A stretch of 16,314 nt of DNA from JAGORY01 sp964517585 (GTDB lineage Bacteria > Patescibacteriota > Gracilibacteria > Peribacterales > Peribacteraceae). The position numbers were made by a program, and so were the translations under genes. The notes below the pieces were generated by a model that worked only from the letters and a program-made list of their open reading frames with translations, was not told where the DNA came from and did no database searches. Shown here piece after piece: positions 6,275-12,599 of the stretch (positions are counted from its first letter, which is position 1; each line of letters starts with the position of its first letter). The stretch covers positions 1 to 16,314 of the forward strand of contig CAZFCB010000030.1 in NCBI GenBank assembly GCA_964517585.1. The letters run 5' to 3'.

Positions 6275-7843
6275 ATGCAGCGTCAGTACATCACAACGGC
6301 GATCGATTATCCGAATGCCGCTCCTCACATGGGGCATGTACTTGAGAAAGTTTTAGCAGACGTTGCAGCGAGATGGTTTCGCCTACGAGGTGATGAGGTC
6401 AGATTTCAAATAGGTACCGATGAACACGGCATCAAGATTCAGCAAACTGCAGACAGAGAGAAGCTTTCGCCGCGCGAACTTGTGGATCGTAATGTACCGA
6501 TGTTTCAGGATCTCTATACGAAACTTGGAATTTCTGCGGACGTTTTTCTGCGGACATCAGATGAGAAGTCTCACTGGCCAACGGTGATAGAACTCTGGAA
6601 GCGGCTTCAGGCCGCAGGTGTTCTTGAAAAACGCTCGTACACAGGTTTTTATTGTTCTGGCTGTGAGAGGTTTTTGACAAAGAAAGATCTAGTCGATGGC
6701 AATTGCGATGTTCACAAGGTGCCTCCGCAAGAAGTGAAAGAAGAAAATTACTTCTTCAAACTTTCTTCGGAAACCGCGTGGCTCAAAAAACTCCTTGCAA
6801 AGAACTATAAGATTATTCCGTCGTTTCGTGAGAATGAAACGATGGCATTACTCGAGAGCGGCCTTGAAGACGTCTCCTTCTCACGTCCGAAGTCGAGCCT
6901 CAGCTGGGGTGTGCCTGTGCCGGGAGACACAGAGCAGACGATGTACGTATGGTGTGACGCGCTGACGAACTATATTTCCGGCCTCGATATTTTCGGTCTG
7001 AGTGAGGTGGCTCGCCATGAGGAAACAGGCGACGTCAGTCGCTTGGGAGTCGAATGGTGGAACGATGCAACCGTGACGCATGTCATCGGAAAAGATATTG
7101 CCCGATTTCACGCGCTCATTTGGCCGGCGATGCTAAAACATTCTGGTGTCGAACCGCCTGACCAACTTCTCATTCACGGATTTCTGACAAGTGAAGGACA
7201 GAAAATGAGTAAATCACTCGGCAATGTCGTGAAGCCTGATGAAGTTCTTGCTCACTTCAGCGGCAATCCTGATCCACTTCGGTTTTATTTGAGCCACGAA
7301 GTTCCCGTCGGGAATGATGGAGATTTCAGTTGGAAAAGAATTGACGAGGTGTATATCGGCGTCCTGAGTAACAAAATTGGTAATCTGTTGAACCGAGTTC
7401 TCGTACTACTCCGTAAAGAGGGTGCTGAAGTGTTCGTTCCAACGGATGACGCAATGGCGCAGTCTGTCAAAAAACACTGGGAAGGTTTTGGCGAAGTTAT
7501 GAATGCGTTCAATTTTTCGGCCGCACTCACGGAACATGCTGTGCAGTTAGCAATGAATGGGAACGTCCGTATGGAAGAGCGAAAACCTTGGGGTCTGCAA
7601 GGGGCTGAACGTGCCGAAGTACTTGGTTCGCTTGCGGAAATGCTACGCCACATCTCACTGATGCTCTTACCGTTCATGCCGGATACTGCACAGAAAATGA
7701 GCACCCAATTAGGAGTTCCGTATGCGCAGGACATGCAAAAGAAGGATTTTGTGATTACCGATGACATGAGGGTTTGGGGCAGCCAAAAGGCTTGGAAGAC
7801 GGTTGGTGAGCCGAGTATTCTGTTCCCACAACTTGCTAAATAG
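6275..7843 (+). CDS. metG: Methionyl-tRNA synthetase
   Basis: MetRS charges tRNA-Met for both initiation and elongation. The class I signatures are H18-MG-H21 and KMSKS at residues 310-314. The zinc-binding insert has Cys-x2-Cys (about 126-129) and Cys-x2-His (about 144-147), the Cys3-His pattern also seen in Thermus MetRS. The anticodon-binding helical domain follows, with conserved GNLLNRV. At 522 aa it lacks the C-terminal EMAP-like tRNA-binding domain. ATG 6275 is preferred over ATG 6260 because GAGGG (6265-6269) lies 5 nt before it, the clearest Shine-Dalgarno sequence in the window, and the protein then begins at the usual point. Confidence 0.97.
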   Translation: MQRQYITTAIDYPNAAPHMGHVLEKVLADVAARWFRLRGDEVRFQIGTDEHGIKIQQTADREKLSPRELVDRNVPMFQDLYTKLGISADVFLRTSDEKSHWPTVIELWKRLQAAGVLEKRSYTGFYCSGCERFLTKKDLVDGNCDVHKVPPQEVKEENYFFKLSSETAWLKKLLAKNYKIIPSFRENETMALLESGLEDVSFSRPKSSLSWGVPVPGDTEQTMYVWCDALTNYISGLDIFGLSEVARHEETGDVSRLGVEWWNDATVTHVIGKDIARFHALIWPAMLKHSGVEPPDQLLIHGFLTSEGQKMSKSLGNVVKPDEVLAHFSGNPDPLRFYLSHEVPVGNDGDFSWKRIDEVYIGVLSNKIGNLLNRVLVLLRKEGAEVFVPTDDAMAQSVKKHWEGFGEVMNAFNFSAALTEHAVQLAMNGNVRMEERKPWGLQGAERAEVLGSLAEMLRHISLMLLPFMPDTAQKMSTQLGVPYAQDMQKKDFVITDDMRVWGSQKAWKTVGEPSILFPQLAK

Positions 7844-7861
7844 GATTAATATGTTTATATT
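7833..7861 (+). promoter_or_regulatory. Promoter of the 147-aa gene (leaderless type)
   Basis: TTGCTA (7833-7838), a 17-nt spacer and TATATT (7856-7861) end 9 nt before the ATG at 7871. The -35 box overlaps the last codons of metG. The predicted start site leaves a leader of about three bases. Confidence 0.6.
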
Positions 7862-7870
7862 GTAGATTGT

Positions 7871-8314
7871 ATGCGTCCTGAAGAATATCTTTTCGACCCT
7901 GTAGATGAGAGTGACCAGCCAGATTTTGAAGTTGAGATCATTGAAGAGGTGCATCCTGATGGCTCAATTACTGAACAGCGCAACCTCGTCGTACCCTTAG
8001 AGACGGGCATTGTTTACGACGATTCGCGTTCTGCATATATTACAGCTGTGATTGGTGTCATTGGCCTTGCGGCTGCTATGGCATTTTTAACTCGCTCTCA
8101 ACAACCGAATGATTCTGTTGATCAGAGAGAGAAAAAGCCTCCTGTAACACGACCGACTGATCTGCCTAGCGCTATTCCCGCGACTCTCCGTCGATCAGAT
8201 CTTCAAACAACTTCTGGTGATACTTTTTCTTCGAGTCCGAATGCAGCAGAGAGTCTTTCGCAGTCTCCTATTCCTCAACCTACTCCACCGGAGGGTGTTA
8301 TTCCGATTCAATAG
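7871..8314 (+). CDS. Single-pass membrane protein with Ser/Pro-rich tail
   Basis: I do not recognise a family. The 147-residue protein has an acidic N-terminal half with an EVEIIEEVHPDGSI segment. One transmembrane helix follows at about residues 55-74 (YITAVIGVIGLAAAMAFL), then a low-complexity tail rich in Ser, Pro, Thr and Gln to the end. With TRSQQ after the helix and the acidic part before it, the topology is ambiguous. The usual reading is a cytoplasmic acidic domain and an exported unstructured tail that could span the cell wall. It has its own promoter directly after metG. The next gene follows a TATAAT box at 8340. Confidence 0.75.
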   Translation: MRPEEYLFDPVDESDQPDFEVEIIEEVHPDGSITEQRNLVVPLETGIVYDDSRSAYITAVIGVIGLAAAMAFLTRSQQPNDSVDQREKKPPVTRPTDLPSAIPATLRRSDLQTTSGDTFSSSPNAAESLSQSPIPQPTPPEGVIPIQ

Positions 8315-8336
8315 GATATGGAGATGATGCTGGATA

Positions 8337-8345
8337 TGGTATAAT
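8337..8345 (+). promoter_or_regulatory. Extended -10 promoter for the PUR-domain gene
   Basis: A perfect TATAAT (8340-8345) is preceded by TGG (8337-8339), giving an extended -10 element; no good -35 is seen. A start near 8352 would give a leader of about 90 nt, longer than elsewhere in the window. A purine-rich GAGAGGGGAGAAG stretch (8401-8413) lies in that leader. Confidence 0.5.
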
Positions 8346-8444
8346 GACGTCGCTCAACCGAGAATTTCCTCAAGGCATCGACACGAAGGAGTGATCAGCA
8401 GAGAGGGGAGAAGCGGCGAGCCTTTATTCCATTCTTTCTTCTGT

Positions 8445-8783
8445 ATGTTTGATCCAATGGCCGACCTTGCGAGTCCGGCAGGTAGTGATGACCCGCTTGC
8501 TCCAACGTCCAATTTCGGTACACCAGCACCTTTCCCACGACGTACGGGTAGCCCTGCACCTGTTGGCGCTGGAGGCGCCAGCCGTTACGGTGAGGAGTTA
8601 CACTCTATTACCATTCGCGCACGTCAGCGCACGTTTTACATCGACCTGAAGCAGTCCGGTAACGGCAAGTTCTTCAAAGTCTCTGAAAAGTCTCGCGGTG
8701 GACAGAAGTCTACGATTGTCTTTGATGTCGAAGACCTCCCAGCGATGATCGCTGCACTGCAGGAAATGCAGACGAAGATCTAA
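8445..8783 (+). CDS. PUR-domain (Pur-alpha-like) nucleic-acid-binding protein
   Basis: The last 60 residues form one PUR repeat: a strand ELHSITIRARQRTFYIDLKQSG, then GKFFKVSEKSRGGQKSTIVFDVEDLP, then a helix MIAALQEMQ. This is the beta-beta-beta-alpha fold of Pur-alpha and its bacterial relatives, which dimerise and bind single-stranded DNA or RNA. The first 48 residues are a disordered Pro/Ser/Gly-rich tail. The start is not certain. ATG 8445 gives 112 aa, ATG 8457 gives 108 aa, and GTG 8391 would need an AAGGAG directly touching it. A chromosome- or RNA-binding role is likely from the family; the target is unknown. Confidence 0.82.
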   Translation: MFDPMADLASPAGSDDPLAPTSNFGTPAPFPRRTGSPAPVGAGGASRYGEELHSITIRARQRTFYIDLKQSGNGKFFKVSEKSRGGQKSTIVFDVEDLPAMIAALQEMQTKI

Positions 8784-8802
8784 AAGAACAAATAGTTGTT
8801 AG

Positions 8803-8867
8803 CGAGTAGTGGGTAGAAAGTGGCGTAACCGCTATTTTTCTACCTTCTACCTTCTACCTTCTACTTT
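8803..8867. terminator. Bidirectional hairpin built from 7-nt repeats
   Basis: This lies between the converging PUR and SLH genes. The right arm is four heptamers in register (CTACCTT three times, then CTACTTT, 8840-8867). The left arm has three degenerate heptamers of the complement (CGAGTAG, TGGGTAG, AAAGTGG, 8803-8823). A tighter inner hairpin, AGTGG/CCGCT around CGTAA (8819-8833), is followed by TTTTT, as expected of a rho-independent terminator on the plus strand. Confidence 0.7.
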
Positions 8868-8879
8868 CCATCCGCATTG

Positions 8880-10163
8880 CTATTCCTCCGTCGGTAACAC
8901 ATATCCATTAATCCACGGATTACTGATCATCGTGACATAGATAATCTTCGCTGCTTCCGCTCGGGTAATGGAATTCTGAGGTCTGAAGGTTCCATCTCCG
9001 TATCCCATGATGATGTTTCGTGATGACGTGATGCGCACGTACGGTGCGAACCAATCACTGGACGAAACGTCCGAAAACGCTGCGGGTTCCGACTCCGTAT
9101 CTTCCAGTAATCCTGCTGCAAGACTTACAATCTTTAGTGCTTCAGCACGATTGAGCTCATCATCCGGACGAAATGTTGCATCATTGTAACCAGTGATGAA
9201 TCCGTAATGCACGCCGCTATAGATGATGTGTCGCTTAGTAGCTGTCTCATAATTTTCATTGATAGGAGCATCTTTTCGGACATCGCTGAAGGTTATCGCG
9301 GTGTCGCTTGAGTTACTTCGGATTTTTGTACATGTTGAAAGCATGACCATTTTCAAGAATTCATATCGGGTAATTGGCTGATCTGGATGAAAAGCACCAC
9401 TCGACTTTTCTGTCCCTGCGTATCCACGAATGATGGGAACGACCTCGGGAAGGATGAGAGTTCTACTGAGGCGCGAGACAACTTTTTCTGCCCAATGATT
9501 TTTTATGTCAGAGAATGCAGAAATCTCTGGCCCGTAGTGTAAACATGCGTTTTCTTTCGGGTCGCCATTTTGTTCCATTTCTGTTTTGTCATCGATACCG
9601 TCATGATCGGTATCTGCTTTGAGCGGGTTTGTCCCTCTGGCAAATTCCTCTGCGTTCGTCAGGCCGTCGCCGTCGGGGTCATCGACAGTTGTTGGTGTCG
9701 CTACGCTTTTTGAAAGTCCTGTTGATTCCTCCCATTCATCAGGAAGATTATTGCTATTTACATCGGTGTGAAATCTAGAATCTAAAGGGAATGCATCCAC
9801 TGGATCGAGGATACCGTCACTGTCGGTATCCGAATTATTTGGGTCAGTTCTCCTCGCAATCTCGATACCATTTACCCATCCATCACCGTCAGCGTCGTAG
9901 GTCATGTCATCGGTTTTCTCGAGAGGGTTTCTCTTCCCTGCAACTTCCGCGCCGTCTGACTCACCGCCACCATCCGTATCAGCATTGAAGGGATCAGTTT
10001 CACCGGGGTCAAAAATGTTATTCCCATTTGCATCTTCCATTGCATCCGTCAGACCATCGCCATCGGTATCGAGTGTCGAAGAAAGAGCATATACATCAGG
10101 TGTAGACACTGTAATAAGTATGGTTACAAGAATTGCCGGTAGTAATAGTCGTGCACGAGTCAT
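8880..10163 (-). CDS. Surface protein with Ca-binding (TSP3) repeats and three SLH domains
   Basis: The 427-residue protein has a signal peptide, with likely cleavage after VYA near residue 26. Five or more thrombospondin type 3 style calcium-binding repeats follow (DTDGDGLTDAMED, DADGDGWVNGIEI, DTDSDGILD, DPDGDGLTNAEEF, DTDHDGIDD) to about residue 200. Three S-layer homology domains complete it, starting at FSDIKNHWAEK, FSDVRKDAPI and FSDVSSSDWF, each closing with a TRYE, NRAE or TRAE motif. SLH triplets fold together and bind secondary wall polymer, so this is probably an S-layer or surface-anchored protein stiffened by calcium. Its ATG overlaps the fmt stop in ATGA, so it is apparently co-translated with an unrelated housekeeping enzyme. 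Confidence 0.93.
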   Translation of the reverse strand: MTRARLLLPAILVTILITVSTPDVYALSSTLDTDGDGLTDAMEDANGNNIFDPGETDPFNADTDGGGESDGAEVAGKRNPLEKTDDMTYDADGDGWVNGIEIARRTDPNNSDTDSDGILDPVDAFPLDSRFHTDVNSNNLPDEWEESTGLSKSVATPTTVDDPDGDGLTNAEEFARGTNPLKADTDHDGIDDKTEMEQNGDPKENACLHYGPEISAFSDIKNHWAEKVVSRLSRTLILPEVVPIIRGYAGTEKSSGAFHPDQPITRYEFLKMVMLSTCTKIRSNSSDTAITFSDVRKDAPINENYETATKRHIIYSGVHYGFITGYNDATFRPDDELNRAEALKIVSLAAGLLEDTESEPAAFSDVSSSDWFAPYVRITSSRNIIMGYGDGTFRPQNSITRAEAAKIIYVTMISNPWINGYVLPTEE

Positions 10164-11041
10164 AGAGTTTTGTTACCGCGAATGAAGTCGGTGCCGCTCA
10201 TGGGTTTGCCTCCGGCAGGCTGCAGTCTTTTAACGAAAAGCGTCGTTTCCTCTGCGCATGGGAGCGCCAATGTCTCGGGCTGATGCTCTAAGGATGTTTC
10301 GAGAATTTTATGACCGCGTACTGATACTCCAGGCCACGGTGTCAGAGCGCGAACCATCCGGTCGATCGTTGTCGCCGTCATCGTTTCAGGAACCGCAATG
10401 CCATCAGATTTACTCAGCTTGCCGCAGAATGTTGCCCGTGAAGCATCTTGCGCAACTTCTTTCAGGGGCTTTGTCAGTGTTTCATGAAGAAGCGTTGCTC
10501 CAAGACGCGAGAGTTTGTCGTGCAGAGAACTGAATGTTTCGCGAGCATCAAGTTTTATCGATGATTGTGTGAGAATAGGCCCCGCATCGAGTGCTTGTAC
10601 CATGCGTTGAACCGTCACTCCTGATTTCTTCATTCCCTGCAAAATTGCATGTTGCAGTGGTGAGGCACCTCGCAGTAACGGCAGAAGTGATGCGTGAACA
10701 TTGACTGCAGCAACCGTTGGCCAGTCGAGAACTGCTTGCGAGAGAATTTGGCCGTAAGAAACGACGACCAGAAAATCCGGCCTCGGTAGAGATGCAAAAT
10801 GTTGCGTCTCTACAAAATCTACATTCATCTTCTTCGGCTGGAGCACTGTGAGTCCTCGTTCGAGGGCTACAGTTTTCACTGGCGGGGGAGTCAGCGTCAT
10901 GCGTCGTCCGGCTGGGCGATCCGGTTGTGTTACGACAGCGAGAATATCGAATTTTGGGTCTTGCGTTAAAACATCTAAGCACGGAAGCGCAAACGCAGAT
11001 GTGCCGAGGAAGACAATGGATGTAGACGAAGTCTCTGGCAT
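10160..11041 (-). CDS. fmt: Methionyl-tRNA formyltransferase
   Basis: Fmt formylates Met-tRNAfMet with 10-formyl-THF for initiation. The 293-residue protein has the formyltransferase fold with catalytic N114 and H116 in NVHASLLP, D152 in LDAGPIL, and an SYGQIL motif before them. A shorter C-terminal OB-like domain (FCGKLSKSDG onward) follows. The usual LLPRWRGAAP loop reads LLPLLRGASP here, losing the Arg-Trp pair. Start ATG 11041 lies 8 nt after a TACAAT box on the minus strand. It is divergent from rbfA and overlaps the SLH gene by 4 nt. Confidence 0.94.
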   Translation of the reverse strand: MPETSSTSIVFLGTSAFALPCLDVLTQDPKFDILAVVTQPDRPAGRRMTLTPPPVKTVALERGLTVLQPKKMNVDFVETQHFASLPRPDFLVVVSYGQILSQAVLDWPTVAAVNVHASLLPLLRGASPLQHAILQGMKKSGVTVQRMVQALDAGPILTQSSIKLDARETFSSLHDKLSRLGATLLHETLTKPLKEVAQDASRATFCGKLSKSDGIAVPETMTATTIDRMVRALTPWPGVSVRGHKILETSLEHQPETLALPCAEETTLFVKRLQPAGGKPMSGTDFIRGNKTL

Positions 11042-11100
11042 CAGAAAGTATTGTAGGTAAGGAATGAGAGGAAAGGTAGGAACTGAGGTATGCTTTTCCC

Positions 11101-11421
11101 ATGAGCCATCGTCTCGTTCAATTATCCGGCATTCTCAGAACCATCATTGCGGGATGTACGGTGGAGTTACCGCCAGACATCGCAATGGGCGTCAGCATTA
11201 CAGAAGTAAGGCTGAGTCCAGATCTGCAGTATGCGGACGTCTATGTGTCAGCAATTCAGAATCTTCCAGCGGCGATCGAATTTCTGAAGGCAAAGAAAGG
11301 AGCTATGCGCAAAATTATTGCCAACGAGGTCAATGTTCATTCCGTACCTATTTTGCGATTTCACGCTGATGACAGGGGAGAGCAGGCAGATAAGCTCGAT
11401 AAACTTATTGAATCTCTGTAA
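11101..11421 (+). CDS. rbfA: Ribosome-binding factor A
   Basis: RbfA helps mature the 30S subunit by binding 16S rRNA near helix 1. The 106-residue product has the family's KH-like domain: an opening helix (HRLVQLSGILRTII), strand ITEVRLSPDLQYADVYVS, helix with FLKAKKGAMRKIIANEV, and final VPILRFHADD before a closing helix. It is near the short end of the family and lacks an extended C-terminal tail. A TATGCT box (11089-11094) ends 6 nt before the ATG, again suggesting a very short leader, though with no good -35. rbfA upstream of a DHH phosphoesterase gene is a common bacterial order. Confidence 0.92.
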   Translation: MSHRLVQLSGILRTIIAGCTVELPPDIAMGVSITEVRLSPDLQYADVYVSAIQNLPAAIEFLKAKKGAMRKIIANEVNVHSVPILRFHADDRGEQADKLDKLIESL

Positions 11422-11482
11422 AATTCTTTGATCTTTTCTGTCAGTATTTTTGTATTCTTTTTTTCACTAAATAGTATCGCAT

Positions 11483-11500
11483 CACAAACATCAGTTTGTG
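11483..11500. other. Perfect 7-bp inverted repeat between rbfA and the DHH gene
   Basis: CACAAAC (11483-11489) and GTTTGTG (11494-11500) flank a 4-nt ATCA loop. No T run follows, so it is unlikely to be an intrinsic terminator for rbfA. It lies 15 nt upstream of the -35 box of the next gene and could be an operator or a chance hairpin. Confidence 0.4.
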
Positions 11501-11514
11501 GAAGTCTATCCGTC

Positions 11515-11542
11515 TTGAGAGCGCGGTCAGGGTGTCTATACT
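11515..11542 (+). promoter_or_regulatory. Promoter of the DHH gene (leaderless type)
   Basis: TTGAGA (11515-11520), a 16-nt spacer and TATACT (11537-11542) end 9 nt before the ATG at 11552. The predicted transcript start leaves two or three bases of leader. Confidence 0.65.
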
Positions 11543-11551
11543 TTCTTCCTT

Positions 11552-12514
11552 ATGATCGAACGAAATCTGATGTCTCAGGCAGTAGAAATAATGAAGAAAG
11601 CGAAACGCCTGCGTTGCGTATGTCACCGAAACCCGGACGGGGATGCGATCGGCTCTCTTACTGCGATGGCGCAGCTACTGGAAGCGAATGTTCCTGATAT
11701 TCCAGTCGAGCTTTATTGCGTTGATCCGGCACCATCCACATTTGGTTTTCTCCCACTCGTTCATCGGATCAAGCATGAGCTCACGCCCGAAGAAGGCGAT
11801 GTGTTTATTTTTCTGGATTCTGCGGAGCCAAAACTGACGGAATACCATGAAGTGCATCCACAGATCTTTGGTGGTACGTGGCCTTCCGTCTGTTTTGATC
11901 ACCATCCAACAAACTCAAAATTTTCGACGGTGAACATTATCGTTCCCGATGCGTCATCCACCTGTGAAATACTGCTCGACTTTGCTGAAGGAGTGAGCTG
12001 GACGCTCAATTCAGATATAGCAACGTCACTACTCACAGGTGTGTACACAGACACAGGAGGACTAGTGCATAGCAATACAAAAGCGTATGTCTATCGTACG
12101 GTTGCAAAACTTCTCAGAGCCGGCGCGCGGCAACAACTCATCGTTCAGCAGGTGTTTCGTTCGGCAAAAATTTCAACTCTCAGACTGTGGGGTCGTGTCT
12201 TAGAGAAAATTTCGATCACGCCCGAAGGTGGCGCTATTTCAGCGCTAACAGAAGGGGACTTCCGCGCGACGGGCGCAGACTATTCGGAGCTCACAGGCGC
12301 CATCGATTACGTGAACGCCGTGCCGGGTATGAAATTTTCACTCGTTTTGGCTGAACGCGCAGGAAAAGTAAAAGGGTCACTGCGCACGCTTCGTGACGAC
12401 GTCGATGTCTCCAAGATGGCAGGTGCGTTTCAGGGTGGAGGGCACAAGAAAGCTGCAGGTTTTGCTGTGTCAGGAAAACTCGTTCCGGAAGTACGGTGGA
12501 AGGTACAGCAGTAG
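11552..12514 (+). CDS. DHH/DHHA1 phosphoesterase (NrnA-like)
   Basis: The 320-residue protein has both domains of the NrnA/RecJ-type phosphoesterases. The DHH domain shows HRNPDGDAIGS (residues 25-35), FLDSAEP with D88 or D89, the name-giving D116-H117-H118 in FDHHPTN, and VYTDTGG. The DHHA1 domain ends with the substrate-binding GGGHKKAAGF near residue 300. Members degrade short oligoribonucleotides (nanoRNase), pAp or cyclic dinucleotides with Mn2+; sequence alone does not decide which. Its position after rbfA matches nrnA in many bacteria. Its own promoter makes separate transcription likely. The gene runs into a heptamer hairpin shared with the converging virB4-like gene. Confidence 0.92.
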   Translation: MIERNLMSQAVEIMKKAKRLRCVCHRNPDGDAIGSLTAMAQLLEANVPDIPVELYCVDPAPSTFGFLPLVHRIKHELTPEEGDVFIFLDSAEPKLTEYHEVHPQIFGGTWPSVCFDHHPTNSKFSTVNIIVPDASSTCEILLDFAEGVSWTLNSDIATSLLTGVYTDTGGLVHSNTKAYVYRTVAKLLRAGARQQLIVQQVFRSAKISTLRLWGRVLEKISITPEGGAISALTEGDFRATGADYSELTGAIDYVNAVPGMKFSLVLAERAGKVKGSLRTLRDDVDVSKMAGAFQGGGHKKAAGFAVSGKLVPEVRWKVQQ

Positions 12515-12521
12515 AAGATGC

Positions 12522-12598
12522 GAATGTCGAATATGGAATATCGAATATCGTTTCTCGACATTCGACATTCGACATTCGGTATTCGGTATTCGATGTTC
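12522..12598. repeat. Inverted array of heptamers at a convergent gene end
   Basis: Four 7-nt units run GAATGTC, GAATATG, GAATATC, GAATATC (12522-12549). After a 7-nt gap come six units of the complement: GACATTC three times, GGTATTC twice, then GATGTTC (12557-12598). The two arms form a long hairpin that can slip by whole heptamers. It fills the space between the DHH stop and the virB4-like stop almost exactly and probably acts as a transcription barrier for both. Confidence 0.8.
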
Positions 12599-12599
12599 C

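Noticed and set aside
8344..8394. 16-codon leader ORF (MTSLNREFPQGIDTKE) before the PUR gene.
   Set aside because: Its ATG overlaps the TATAAT box, so it would not be on the transcript from that promoter.
8840..8867. CRISPR-like array from the repeated 7-mers.
   Set aside because: Units are contiguous 7-mers without spacers, and no cas genes are present.
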